From assembly GCA_947561715.1 (NCBI GenBank), contig OX387201.1, positions 22,148,001 through 22,212,000 of the forward strand: 64,000 nt of DNA, in the 5' to 3' direction. Below the pieces are notes generated by a model. That model was not told where the DNA came from. It did not search any database and saw only the letters and a list, made by a program, of their open reading frames with translations. Position numbers and translations under genes: made by a program. This document shows, one piece after another, positions 1-13,400 of this stretch. How positions within the stretch are numbered: position 1 is the first letter of the stretch; every line of letters begins with the position of its first letter. This DNA is from Ascidia mentula (lineage: Eukaryota > Chordata > Ascidiacea > Phlebobranchia > Ascidiidae).

Positions 1-3000
1 CGGAACCTTTCAGTGGATCATCTTTCGCAACCACAGCTGACTCGAGCACACACTCATGCTGGTTGATCACCTGCCATTAAAACACAACCTTCACCAACAA
101 ACACAGCCAGACCAACCAATATCACAACACCATCACAAGCTAAATTCTGCAAACAAACTCTTACACTCTCCCAGGAATAAATTGTAATTTCCCCAATATT
201 AATAAAAACATAATTTTAAAAATTATTTCCTGGAAAAGTTGAGAAAAACACGAAAATAACACGAGTTGAGAATAGAGAATTTGAATATTGAGAGGGAATC
301 CGACACTCAATATGATTAACTCATTTTTAAACATTGGTTCTAGGAATCAACATTGTCAATTGGATTTGTGCACAAAAATGGGATTGTATAAAAAAACAGA
401 GTAAGTTTAATGTACGGTGGAAGATACGAGAGCATGGCGAAGATAAATGACATCACTGAATATTTAGAGTCAGTTGAACCTGAATCTTTCCAGCATTGAC
501 AGCTGTATAACGTAGATTGAAACTTACCTCCTCAATATGACCACATGACAAGCGATGACCTGCTACATTGATGACATCATCAGTACGTGACATCACAGAC
601 ACATATCCCTCCTCATCCATGACCCCCGCATCCATGGTGTCATAGAAACCCTGCAGAGAGTTAATATTAACCCTCTCACACAAACAAAAGTAACAAATCA
701 CAACTGGATATTTGTTCCCAAATTTTAATCCCAGGATGTTACCCCACAAATAAGCACACCCTCACATAATCACAGTGCATAGTTTCACCCTTAAAATGTA
801 CTTATTAAATGGTGAAACTACACACACAACTGACTGCTTTATGCCCTGGAAACATTTTGTATAGGAATAGGCAGCTATTCCAGCTAGAGAAACACAAATA
901 TGCGACCTCAACATAAACCAACCTTTTGTCAAGTTATTTACAGATCAAATAAAACATTTCACACCGATTCAGACGACATATTTGTAGTTTTCGAGCATAG
1001 AAATCAAAGTGTGCACCTTGTATTTGACGAAGTAAGTATTTTTAAAACGTTGTTCGTTGTTCCACAAAGTTTGAAAAGCTCCGGGTGGAAGGGGAAGTTT
1101 TGCAACGAGATTTCCAAGTTTTCCTCGAGGGAGTTCATTGCCATCGTCATCCACAACTCGCACTAAAAACATAAAAAAACATCGACTTATTCACTGAGTT
1201 TGCCATAAAGATTAAAAGCACACAATAAAATATTACTTGGAAATACTTTTAATATTATTTTTTCATGAGTACAAGTTTATAATATAAGTATATTTTTTAA
1301 TTTCTTAAATCATAAAAATGTTGAAACTCACAATCCCAGCCTGGAACAGGAAGCCCTGAGCTGCCCTCTGGTGGATTATCCCTGTTTCCGAGACCGATAC
1401 ATGAGCAAGTAATTGGACTTCCAGTTTCAGACTGCCACCAGTGGTCAAACACGGGGACACCGAATGCATCCTTGCACCAATCATATGTCGCGCTGTCGCA
1501 ATGCTCTCCAGCGATAAACAAGTTTTTTAAACTGCAACAAAATATTTTTACTTTACACAAAATTTTTTTTATTTAGTTTTAAAGGAAAGTGCACAAATAA
1601 ATCTGCAAGCAGCAGTTTGACACAAAACTGGTCATAAATCTTTGGTTTCACACTGGTCTTGTGTGAAAACAAATTAAAAAAAAGCAAACAAAAAAACAAT
1701 GATTTGTTGGAAATTCAACTGATATTTGTGTGTTGTACCTCGATAAATCGTATTTTTTGGCATGTTCTGCATTAGAGTCTTCACGCTTGATCGATCGCAT
1801 GGCAGTAGGAGCGACGAACAGACAAGATACTTTGTGGTCGTTGACGACTCTGAAGAATGAAGATGGGTCTGGAGTTCCAACTGGTTTCCCCTGCAAACAA
1901 CTTTAGGTTTAACAACAAGGCGGAAATTTCTCATGTGAAAAATGGTCAAAATTGTGGCAGGATTTTTAAAATACATTGAATGTGGCCGATGGAATACAAC
2001 AAAAACTTTAGCTAAACACAAAATTACTATATTTATGTAGCAACTTGGTGTTCATTCTAACTGTTTGGAGAATAATCGTAACTTTTCAATCAAAAATATT
2101 TGTTTCTGATGAAGAAACTCTGTGTTACACCAGAAATATTTGGTGATTTGGTCTTTGAATCATAATTTTGTGCATGTTGTTGTTACAATTCGGTAAAAAC
2201 CAGAAAACAAATTTACTTGAAACACTTTTTATGCAATAAATCTTGCCAGAGGGCAGCAAAGAGTCATACCTCATAAACCACAGTGGTTGTCCCATAGAGC
2301 AGAGGGGCATGCGCTCCGTACGAATGTCCGACAGCCCAGCCCAAATCTGCAGCTGCCCAATATACCTTTGAAATATCAAATATTAGATAGTTTCCATGCC
2401 AACAGCTTCGTTTTAAGATCACATTTCAAAAAACACCAGTTTGAGTAAAGAATGTTTCCTCGTGTCACGAATTAAACTCACAGATACAATATTTACTGGA
2501 TTGTAAGCCGCATGTAAATGTTAAAGGCAAACTTTGGTGCCCTACAATAATTGTTAACAAATCTGTCGTTTAAACTTGTCACGTACACTAAAAACTGTGT
2601 TTGATAAAACACATCAAGATTTTTTCATCAAGTATCAAGATTACCTCCCCAGGGTCAACGTCATATATCGCCTTCATGCTCCAGTGCAGGCGGACAGCGT
2701 GGCCGCCAGTTGGACGAACGACTGCTTTCGGAATGCCAGTGGTGCCAGATGTGTATAACAGATACAAGGGATGGTTGGATTCGACCGGGACGCAATCGTG
2801 TCGTCTCTCCCTCGACATCACTTCCTCCCAATTCAAGTCAGTACCCGTGTTCAGATTTGCCGCTTCCTGTAAATATTTCTTGGTGGTAAATTACTAAGGT
2901 CTGGTCAATGTAAACAATCTGTTGGTAACATATGCAAATTCCCTTACAAAACTAAACATTTATTGAAAATGATATAAACATAACAGGAATCACTCTGTTC

Positions 3001-5280
3001 TTATCTATTATTTGAGTGAGTACAGAAACCGACGATGACATTTACACAAAATTAATACTTCTGTGTATTTTATGATTGAGTAACTTTGGATGCACTGAAA
3101 ATATTTTGTTTCTATAATGCAGATGTTCCACATGCTTTCATTACGACAGGATCACACCACTGCGCAATCTCTTTATAGTTGGTGATCTCATCTCTCATAT
3201 TTTGATCATAAAGTTCACTTCATCACAGCCAAGGCATTGCAACAGATCACAGTGGGGCATGAAATATTACTGCATTGTCTGATTACGGTGGTAGAGATCC
3301 CCTACGTATATGTGAAGGTTGCCTGGCAAGTTGTACATTTGCGCACCAGTGTACCTTGGCCACAATATACCCCCGTGAAACCACTGAGCTCCTGTAGCTC
3401 AGTTGGTAGAGCGTTGGTTCAAACGTAGAGCGTTGGTTCAAACCTCACCGATCCTTACGGAACTTAATTTTCACTCAAACTTCTTTGCAAAAAGTGGTTC
3501 ATGCAGCTTGGCTGGGTTGCCAGTGAACCTTATTATTTCTATGGTAATGTGAATTAAACTTTTAAATAAATTATTGTTTTATCCAAAATCACAAAATGTT
3601 TGTCATTCAATTTTTCTCACCATTTCCGGTCGCTGGTAAATAATTGTTTTAATTGGTTTGTGGGTTGACATTGAGATTGCTTCATCCAATATTGGTTTGT
3701 ACCTCACCAATCTTGATGGTTCCACCCCACAGTTAGCAGAAATAATTACCCTGAAATAAAACTCATGTTTTGTTGTGACTGAGATGATTTTCAATGAATT
3801 AAAATTTAACAAACTACAAACCAAGTAAGGTACAACAGCACATAAACGAACATTTACTCAGCAATATGGGAAAATGTGTTAATGAATAAATCCTGACATT
3901 ACAGTTATGTTCAACATGGCTCCAATAATAAATGAAATTCTCTACAACATTATTTCATCAAGACATAAAGATCTTAAGTACGTACTTTGGTTTGCAGTCG
4001 TCAATCCTGGCTGACAATTCCTTTGCAGCAAATCCACCGAATACAACCACATGGATGCCACCCAATCTCACAGCAGCCAACATAGAGATTATTGCCTTGG
4101 TAAAAAATATTGTTGTTATACTTCTTACTTGAGATAAGTGAATGATGATTATGGAAAACAATAGTTGCATTTGTGATTCATAAAATTTACTTTTAACTGT
4201 GGTACGAACATTTATCTGAAGTGTAAACTAGTTGTTCACCACTGCATAAAGGCAATATACCTCTGGTATCATTGGCATGTAGATCATTACTCTATCTCCT
4301 TTCATAACACCGAGGTCTGACAAACTTCCAGCCAAGTACGAAACCTATACAAAACTTGTTAAAGGATGTTTTGTTGTGAATCGCTTAATAAAGCAATCTA
4401 CGCAACTCTTTACTCAAGTTTCAATTTTACTCCAAACCTGGTCAAGAAGGTCACTGTAGGTCAGTTTATTAATGGAGTTTGTGACTGGGCTATCATGGAT
4501 TACAGCAAGTTGGTCACCTCTGCCTAAGTCAACATGACGATCCAAGCAATTATAACAATGGTTCAACTCTCCACCAGTAAACCTGAACAAATAATAATCC
4601 ACATTTTGCAATACAGTAGAGTTGAAAGCCTCCTAGCTAATGTTTGTGTAAATCTGTTAGCATTCCACTTATTTTTATTAAACGTTTTTGAAAGTCAAAC
4701 ACAAATGGCGGTTGATATTTTGAGCAAATTCCACCATAAATTTTTCATTCACCATTTTGTAAAAGGCAAATTGCTGGTATCCAAAACTTTGTTCCATTTC
4801 TTAAACCAAACAAGTTTTTCTGCAGCTTCACCCCAATAACTTTCTGGATCTTCGATACTTCGTGGGTGATGAATTTTGTATGAAAACTAAGACATCAAGT
4901 GTAAGATGTTTATGGAAGATACGCAACAAAACATTTAGTTTATGGCACCCATACTACAAACAAACAGATAGGCTAAATAAAAATCCAACCAAAGTATTTT
5001 TATCATGAATTGCCATAAGAGTCAAACTGGAAAATTAAGATTTTGCTGAGTTTTTTTGAAAATGTTGATTCTGCAGCCTTTGCACAGACAATGATTTTTG
5101 GTAGCCTATGTTTATGTGATAATATTTAGATAAAAACTAGAAGATATGCATTTCTCTCAGATAAAAGCTTACGGTGCTTTGCAAGTGAAAAAATCGACTA
5201 TTTGCAGATTTCTGTGCTTTAAAGCAATGCCTGCTGCTTCCCACAGATTTTAAAAATGAACCAACTTTAAATAATTTCAT
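1..5280 (-). CDS. ACSS3: Acyl-CoA synthetase short-chain family member 3 (3' part missing)
   Basis: AMP-forming acyl-CoA synthetase that activates acetate/propionate to the CoA ester, expected in the mitochondrial matrix. Exons in transcript order: 5280-5173, 4886-4753, 4582-4438, 4344-4261, 4095-3986, 3750-3621, 2866-2645, 2365-2270, 1890-1739, 1531-1332, 1162-1017, 650-528, 70-1. All junctions have GT/AG sites and compatible phases, giving 573 codons before the window edge; the human protein is 686 aa, so about 80-110 residues (including the A10 lysine region) lie outside. Exon 1 starts MKLFKVGSF and is rich in K/R/S/F, like a mitochondrial presequence. The AMP-binding P-loop [12 protein letters not shown] is in exon 2866-2645, [12 protein letters not shown] in 1531-1332 and the [14 protein letters not shown] motif in 650-528. 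The last partial exon reads on in frame with a LESAVV...DDPLKG segment. ACSS3 is favoured over ACSS1/2 by the RPTGG and CSCIGLGN segments. Confidence 0.9.
3224..3532 (+). repeat. tRNA-type SINE copy A (in ACSS3 intron)
   Basis: About 300 bp related to the copies near 18.6 kb and 44.1 kb. It has a leading block (GGTGGTAGAGATCCCC, then a GTACCTTGGCCAC segment) followed by a tRNA-like block with A box TAGCTCAGTTGGTAGAG and B box GGTTCAAACC. The tRNA part carries a short internal duplication of AGAGCGTTGGTTCAAAC, so the anticodon arm is lost. It sits in the ACSS3 intron between 2867 and 3620, antisense to the gene. Confidence 0.75.
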
Positions 5281-5292
5281 GTTTAATTCTTT

Positions 5293-5380
5293 AAACGCTG
5301 AAAAGCCAAAGATTAAACGCTGAAAAGCCAAAGATTGAACGCTGAAAAGCCAAAGATTAAACGCTGAAAAGCCAAAGACA
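5293..5380. repeat. 22-bp tandem repeat, four units
   Basis: Four near-identical units of AACGCTGAAAAGCCAAAG plus a variable AATT-like spacer, lying just upstream of the ACSS3 start codon (5280), in its 5' leader or proximal promoter. It makes a repetitive pseudo-ORF on the minus strand that is unlikely to be coding. Confidence 0.85.
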
Positions 5381-5442
5381 ACGTTAAACATGGTTTCTGA
5401 AAGAGTTGCCACATAATAGCAGTAAGTGAACGTGACAATCAT

Positions 5443-5815
5443 GATTTAATGGAAATGCTACATGCAATTAGTAATGGAAAATTCACCGGCGCTGTTCTTA
5501 AACTGCAAAACATTTGCAAACAAACAAATGATTTTTCAAAACGTTTTTGCAAATCAGCAAAATGTGACGTCATAATGTTTCATAGAAGTATCTTTTTCTT
5601 TTTATTTGTGTTGCGGAACTTTCTTTTCATATATTTTTTTATTTTGCCACAACTACAATAGCAACAAAACTACAAGTTGGAATGCACACAAATAAGACCT
5701 AAAGGTTTAATTTAGTGTTGCGCAGAGTTAGTGACTGTCCAACGCAATGACACAAACAGCCGACACATTTCAAGCATAAACAATTACACAGCAAAAAGCA
5801 GCGATGTGCTGTTTG
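5443..5815. other. Intergenic, ACSS3 5' side / 7TM gene 3' side
   Basis: AT-rich with T-runs. It separates the start of ACSS3 from the stop of the next minus-strand gene. Candidate minus-strand AATAAA poly(A) signals for the 7TM gene are seen as TTTATT at 5601-5606 and 5638-5643. No coding signal. Confidence 0.5.
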
Positions 5816-6944
5816 TTAATCTCCACCTCGCCCTCTTTCGAATATTGCTCTTGGTGTTTCGACTGCGTGTGGCAAAGTATGTGACATGAAAGGCCAGAAT
5901 CGGGTTTTGTAATCCCCGAAGGAAGCAAGGAGGGCGATCACGTTCACCATCGAGTCAAAGTTAATCAGGCTCATGGCCAGGGGATTGGTCCAGAAGTTCT
6001 GCTCCATCAGGTTTTTGGCGTGGATCGCAACAACAACCTGAATGATGTCAATGATCACAGCGATTGCCGTGCACACACAGAGTCGGATGCAAGTCTTCTT
6101 AATCCCTGTGTTCTTCCTGTACATCTCCGAGAGCGGGAGCATGAGGAGGAGGAAAAGAGCAACTTGGAAGACGCTGAATCCAACGATTCCGAGTACGAAC
6201 AACGAGAAGAAGTTCTCCTGCAACCACATGACGTTGCTCCTTTCGTCAAAACGAATTAAAGTAATTTTTTCTCTTAAATTACGTTTTTTAATTTCAAGCC
6301 CTATCTAAATTATGTATTCAAGTATTCTTGTGACTTTTACGGAGAAAATAACTTCATAAAAAGATCTCAAACGACATCACCTGTGGTATGCATCCGCCAT
6401 TGGTGCTGTAGCTTGTAGTGATCGCACCAAACAGAACGATCAAAAGAGAGAATATTAGAATACCATAATACACAACCTTGCTCGCGCGTTTGGACCAGTT
6501 TACCCAGAATCTGGTGATGCTTAAAACGTTGTAAACCGAATGTTGCCGCATCCACAACACGAAGTAGAGACTGCCTCGGTTCACTGCAAAAGAAGCAGTA
6601 CCGAACTTGAGGCTGATATCACATATCTTATCGCTGGGACAGGCAGGCAGAAGTTCGAACAGAGGCCAAGTACATTTCACAAGCAGTGAGAAGCCACATA
6701 TCGCCGTGAGCCTGTTGGTCATAGCGAGGTTGTGAGTACCCTTCAATACCCAATAAGCGATGGATACCACGGCAACGTAGAACGCGAAAATGAGGAGAAA
6801 TACGGTGGAAACCCACTCTGCCTTCGACAAACTGTCGGGAGGAACTGGAGCAGCGGTCGTTGAATCCGGGGTAAAGCTGCATTGTGACATCACTACGGTT
6901 TCTTCGTATCCGAAAACTGGATCGAAAAAAATAGAATTTAACAC
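5816..6944 (-). CDS. Orphan seven-transmembrane protein, two exons
   Basis: Exon 1 is 6944-6381, ending GCATACCACAG|gtgatg. Exon 2 most simply starts at 6304 (AATTTAG|ATAGGG, same phase) and ends at a TAA at 5816. The product is about 350 aa, with seven hydrophobic stretches: WVSTVFLLIFAFYVAVVSIA, the segment around AICGFSLLVKCTWPLFELLP, a weak third (SLYFVLW), VVYYGILIFSLLIVLFGAIT, FFSLFVLGIVGFSVFQVALF, CIRLCVCTAIAVIIDIIQVV and NPLAMSLINFDSMVNVIALL. The short N-terminal region before the first helix is rich in P/S/T with one Cys, and has no signal peptide. The usual rhodopsin-family marks (E/DRY, NPxxY) are absent, so it could be a divergent receptor or a tunicate-specific membrane protein. 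Either of two in-frame Met (codons 1 and 19) could start it. I do not recognise the family. Confidence 0.6.
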
Positions 6945-7001
6945 AAATAATTTTCTGCGACCGCACGGAAAGCTTTCTGGACTCTACCTTCCGACGCGTG
7001 G

Positions 7002-7011
7002 TTTATATATA
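7002..7011 (-). promoter_or_regulatory. TATA box of the 7TM gene
   Basis: Reading the minus strand gives TATATATAAA about 60 nt upstream of the first ATG (6944). This leaves room for a transcription start about 30 nt downstream and a short leader. It is the only strong TATA element in this interval. Confidence 0.6.
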
Positions 7012-7425
7012 GGGAGACAGATGGAATCAGTTTTTCTAATTGTTTGCTGTTTGTCGTCGGTTTTATGTTTAAGTTAATTAGCCGTCGTCCCGGATAATCA
7101 AATTGATGCAATATGAATAATTCATAACACTCCTCTTTAATTGTGCTTATGCTAAGTTGTCATTGGCAACGCAAGTGCTTATTTTTACCCAAGTGACGTC
7201 ATCAAGACCTCACAATTATTCTCTCACCAAGGTGTTCGAAAACTCGAGATCGGAGAATTTAAAGAATGTCAGGGTTTGTGTTTTTGTCAAAATCTATTTA
7301 CTGTAAATACGAAACTTTAACGTCTACTCAATTGACGTTTGTTGGTGGGAACAAATTTCCCTTATTTCCAAGCGGGGGAACTCCCAACTCAACAAATGCA
7401 GCAGAAGAAAGAATTAAAAATACAT
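7012..7425. other. Intergenic between 7TM promoter and DZIP1 3' end
   Basis: Short spacer holding the upstream region of the 7TM gene. Contains a TGACGTCA palindrome near 7194. No coding signal. Confidence 0.4.
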
Positions 7426-7431
7426 TTTATT
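7426..7431 (-). terminator. Poly(A) signal of DZIP1
   Basis: AATAAA on the minus strand, about 40 nt downstream of the DZIP1 stop codon (7472-7474). Confidence 0.6.
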
Positions 7432-7471
7432 TCGTCATTCTACACTAAAATACAGAGGTTTGTGTATAAGT

Positions 7472-10400
7472 TCAAGCCAGTAGTTCATCAAGCTCCAAAT
7501 CCCCGAAGTCGGAGTCGTAACCTTTCGTCTGATCTTCCGTTCGCTTCCCAGCTGTAAGGGAAACACATGGAAACATTTAAACTACGATCAAGTCAGGGTT
7601 ACGCTCCAGGTTGTTGTTATGTACGGGGGCACGTTTAGATTTTTTGGGGGACTTTGAAAAGTTCGCAAGAAAAAATAAACATTTGACAAAATAAATTTGA
7701 ACAAAAACGATTTGTTCAGAAAATCAAGTATGCGGTAAACCCACGCTAATTTTCGGTAATAATTTCCCCAAGCAGATTTTCCGAAAACTCTGTGTTTATT
7801 GAAGAATGACTGACAGAGAGGGCAAGATTTAACTGTGCAAAAAATAATCAAGCGAACAAACCTCCAGAGCCCCACACACTGGTCGATGTTGACGCTCCAG
7901 CACCACCGGTAGTTGGAGCTCGTGAGCTACTGGGACGGGGAACTGCAGAAGTTCAAAACACGAACAAAGTTAATGGTGAGGTTGGGGCAGAAGACAAAGA
8001 ATTAAAACTATTCGTTTCGGAAAGAGGGAAATCGTGACTTTAACCAGGTTTCCCAAAACTAAACAAAAATGTTCAAGCCAGGTCTTATTTAAATGAACTT
8101 CGTATCAACTGCATGGCACGCAGGGGAATATAGGCTCCATAGACGACAATATTCTGGTTAAATTATCTGTGTTTCTGGGTTGTAAAAGTATTACAGTTAA
8201 TCGTTTCAATAAAACATGTGAATTGTTGAAGAAACGAAACAACCGGGGAGTCGTGGTTTGATCATCGGGAATATTTGATCGGTCCATGTTTAGTCCAGGA
8301 AACTTTCAACGCCAAATTTTCGCAAATTATATCAAAATGTTGATGACTTGTGACTACATGTTGTCTGTGGTCAAGGATTTCACCAAACCAACTTTAAAAC
8401 TCCACAAAGTTAACAAAAACAAACCTGAAAATAATGTTCATGTAACTAACCTGGGCTTGGTTTGGCGTCCTCTAGTGACGAAACTGCGAATGAATCTTCC
8501 TCGTCATCATCTGACCAATCCAACTTCTCAACTCCGGTACTTCCCCTAGGTGTGACGTCGACCGCTCCCGCTGGAGGGCGTTTCCTGGAGGAGAGCTGCT
8601 TCTCCAGGTTGGCGCCAATTTGCTTCACGCGGTTTGTTTCTGTTGAAAACAATATTAATTGTGACGTCACAACTGTTGTTCAGTAAAACTCTACTGCTGG
8701 GTTCAAGCGGTGGAGTTGATGTCAGTTGGTTTGGGGGAAATTACGAATTTCAGTGCCAGCCCCCGAAAAACAACAACCGTGGAATGCAGAATTACCTCCC
8801 AATGTTTTTTCACAGAATACGAACGCTGCATTGTGACGTCATACTTTTAAAGGTTCAGGCGAACTTAGCAGTTTTACGTTTATTATATGTACCCCTGGGG
8901 GTTTGGTCAAAGTCATCCACTGCAAGTATTTCTTCCACGTCATCATCGAAGTCCGCATTTTCTCTTTCAATTTTACCGCTAGGTGGAGTAACCTTGGGAC
9001 TGACGTCATCGTCCGTGTACTCGTCCTCGCTGTCCCATGGGGAACGTCTGTTACGTCACAAACATTTATTGTCAACAGGCCTCTGATTCTATAACCTCGT
9101 TATTTTTGGAAGACAAGGTTCGGTGTTTCATGAATAATTCAACAATGTTCTTGTTCGGGTTATGACGTCAGCGTGTTTAAACAATACCCGTTATGACACG
9201 TTACAGTTATTTTTAATGTAAACGTGGATCAACTTATTATTTGTTGGCATAGAAATATTACAAAGTTTGACGTAGAAGTTGGGAACACGGCTGTTACATA
9301 GAAATCATATTTCTCACAAGTCATCGAGTTGATCACGTGACGCCCTGGGTGCAGCGCGCGGCAATGGTTGCGTCACATGTTTGGGCGATTGTTGCGTCAC
9401 ATGTTTGGGTGATTGTTGCGTCACATGCTTGGGTGATTGTTGCATCACAGTAGGGGATGTGGGGGGGTGTTTTTTATTCGATTTTCGAATTCTTGTTTGT
9501 TCCTTTTTACGCGGTGCGCCACCTCGTGGCTCGTGAAGAGATTTGGAAAGTCTAAAAAAATCCAGAAAATAAATTTTCTCACAATAACTTCCTGTGTTTA
9601 TCCCTTGCATAATTAAAATATATTTCACAAACAGTTCTCAAATATTCACCTCTGGTTCGGGAAACCCCCTTTCTTCGCCCTTTTCTTGATAGAAGTTCGC
9701 ATGATTTCTATGAAATAAAACAAAAATGACTGAACGAAACATTCTCCATTGTTTGTTGTAATTTGGGTTTAAAATATAGCTGGGTAGAGTGGATCAAGGT
9801 ACACGTTTCTGGTAGTGATATCTGCCCATATTTACAAACATTATGTAGACTAAGTTTAGCGTCCAAAAATATACGTCGGTCATTACGTAAGTTAGTGATG
9901 ACGTCAATATTTATATTACTTAAGTTAGTGATGACGTCAATATTTATGGTAGAAACCTTCCGTTGAGTCTTACTGCTTTCTATTAAAGCAACATTTGGGA
10001 GAAGGTAAAGCTTTTACCACCGATATCAAGCCTCAACTAACGCCCGGTTAAGGCTTAACCCAACCTTGGAGCCTGGATGTTGCGAGATCGTCAACCTTCT
10101 TTCTCGATTCATCTCGGAATTTGTAAAGAGCTGGGAAGGATTTCGCCTTCTGCTGCCTCTGGGCCTTCAACACTCTGAGTTTCGTGCTTAGCAACGACGA
10201 ACTTATCCCTTTCGCTTCCTGGAAACCATTGTTACGTCACAGATACAAACATATGACCACATATCCATCTGCTAGTTGTGTGAAGTTTTGCTACAAAGCT
10301 TGACCGCATAGCGCCACCTACCGGATCAACCCCACACTGTCGAATCTTGTCCTCGACGAGAGATGGAAGAATGGAATCAATCGATTTCTTCAACTCCAAC

Positions 10401-13400
10401 AAATTCCTCCTCCGTTCTTCGGCCGAAGGTCGCTCATACAAAGCATCAGGTTCATCTAAAGTTCAAGTTCATTATTTAAAACAAAACACGATCCATGCAA
10501 GTGACGTCACAACTAACCCCAATCAACGGGTGGTTTCCGTTTTGGTTTCTGAAAAAATTAATATTTCTTAAAATTGTGTTTGATAAAGTTTCTTTCCATT
10601 TGCAAATAGTTGTAGAGATTTGTGAGTCGTCGAAGAATATGTTTCCAATATTTTTTCTTACGGTGAAGTTTTTTATTTTATTAAATCACAACGATTCATC
10701 TTTATTCTCATAGAAATCCTCAACATCTTCTTTTAGCGTGAAGTTTTATATTAATTTCAAATATAAACCATAATATTTAACAGCAAACTTACTGGAGATT
10801 TGGTTGCAAGATTCCTTGCTTTTTGTTGAGTTTTCTTTGCTTTTTTCTCACTTTCATTCATCTGATAAAAAAAATCCCCAAAAAGTATCAGAATTTGCAG
10901 CTGCTTTGTCGGTTACAAGCGATCAATGTTTGGTAAATAATTACAATATTTCAATTGTTATTGATTACATTGGGAACCATGTGGAGACAGAGTGAGGAGC
11001 AAGTTGGATCACAGTGTCGGGTTGGGCCAGAATACACTTGTCACAGTAATAGGGTTTAAAGTATAACGTTTTGCTAATTTTCTAAAGATTTCTCTAAATT
11101 GTAGGTAGTGATTTAGAATATACAGCGTCACAAAACCCCAGCAAATTCATGCGAAATATCTCATGACAAAATATTTTTACCCTGTCTCTGATTTCGTCAA
11201 ACTGCTTTTGTTGGTTTCTCAGAATTTGTTCTTTTTCATCTTTAGTCAATTGTTCTTGTTTGATACGCTTCATCGCACTCGACAACGCACTTATCTAGAA
11301 AACATGATCTTAAATAAATTAACAAACTTGATGCAAAACCGCATAAAAGCTGCGAAAATAATCAGAAAATTTAATCAACTTAGATTTTGCTAAAACACAT
11401 TTCATGGTAAATTCATAATTTTGTGTAAAATAGAAATAAAGCAGGCATGAAATATATTGTCGAATTTCCATAATTTCCACTCAATCACATCCACTATCAC
11501 CTGTTGGTTTTTAAAGTTTGAAATTTCTTCGAGTTGTTTCACTCTATCCTCATATTCCCTTAGTTTCTGCTTCTCAACTTCAACATCGTCAACAAGTTCC
11601 CCGAGGTTTGACGATTTCACCTCCATCGTCTCTTGGAGATCTCCAATAGTCTGTAACATTATTTGCATATTGTAACCAAGCAACCAGGTTTGAATGCAGA
11701 ATTTCCCAACTGTCAGATACAAATTCGGTTCATTCCCAAAAAAGTTATGGAATAAATTCACAAAAATTTTGCATTGAAACATAATAGGATGCCTTAAATA
11801 AATTGAAACCAAATCCACCTTCTGATATTTTTGTTCTTTCTCTTTCAACTTTGTGATGTCGTTCATGAAATTTTGTCGCAAGGAGTCGAATTCTCTCATC
11901 CACTTTGCTTCCTCAGTTTCCTTCCACTCATCCATTTCGCGACGAGATTTATCTGCCCATCTCAGTTTTTCTTCTTCAGCCTTTAAATTAAACAAGCAAT
12001 TAGTTTTGTAGAAATTTCAGTGGGTAACAAGAATATTGTGAACAGAGTCTCTCTGTATTTTCACCTGCTGAAGTTTTCGGTTAAAATTTTCTCTTTCTTC
12101 AGTCAGGTCACTTTCAAGCTTGCTTAGGTGATTCCCCAACTTGGTTTGTTCTTTTTGTGAATGAGCTGAAAATATTTTTTCACAAGCTTAGCTCAAAAGA
12201 AAGCAACAACATATCCTCAATCTTACCTATGACATCCCCGATGTAATTGACGGAGCCAGGATGTCTACGTTGCATGTGGCCTTGCAGGAAACTTGCATTC
12301 ATGAAAGCTTTTTCACAGTGAGGGCACTGAAAAGTAAAAGAATTTCAATCATATTAAATACTAATCAACTGAAAGAAACTTGGAACTTTCAGAACACAAC
12401 TTACTCACAGAATAAGGCGTTTTATAACGCGGGAATTGTGCTTATTTCCAGTTGGAAAGATCACAACTACTTTACCAAATAACACAGGGAATTTCAGAAA
12501 ATCACAGAGTTTGTAAGTTAGTTTATTGAAGGAACATTGCATGAATGCTCACTTGATAGTAACTGGAAGCTCCAGATTCAATTAAAAGTTGCTGCTGTTG
12601 AATCATTTTTCTTCGTCGTTTATTTTCCTGACGCAACTTACTGATATCTTCATTCTGCTCATCCAGTTTTTGCAGCAAATCTTCATGAGCTTTTGACGCA
12701 TCGCCGAGTTTTGCTTCCAAATCACCAACAACTGACTGCAGATATTCCTACAAACATACAGAATACTGTTTCTAAACTTCTATTACCACAAAAAAGTATT
12801 AACAACATTTACTTTGTGAAAAAATACTTGCTGGGTTGCCTGTAAAAGTCACAATGCAGTTAAAAAAACTTGCAAAAGTTAAAATAGTTTGTCCCATATT
12901 TCACAATCTTATAAAATCACTTCACCCAATCTCAAGTTTGGGACACAATGTAACTAACCTGGGAATGTAGCAGGTACTCGATTGTGTACTGAGACAATTT
13001 GAAGAGTTTGCAAAACAAAGGATCCAAATCGGACACAGCATCAATATTGCAAAATGTCACAGCCGATATATTTTCCTAACATAGAAATACAAATTTATTC
13101 CGGAAATATTAGCAACGTGGGCTATGTTGGATTGGTGAAGAAACTCAGTATCCTGCACACGCTAACAGAAGACACCCTCCAAAATATTACATTTTTCTGA
13201 TATAAAACAAATAAGTTTCATACACATTAACCAACATGTACATTATATCATGTATGTGAGGTCACAGGGCATCTATGTAGTTATGACTACCTTGACTTAA
13301 ATAATGGATGCAGAGCATAAGCAGTTTGAAATAAAATTTACACATTGTATCTTTTCAAGGAACACAAAAATAAATCTGTGGTAGACTAAAAAAACAGAAA

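Noticed and set aside
3390-3460. Functional tRNA gene
   Set aside because: A and B boxes are present but the anticodon arm is replaced by a local duplication and the flanks match a SINE.
6020-6308. Plus-strand acidic ORFs
   Set aside because: Antisense to exon 2 of the seven-helix gene.
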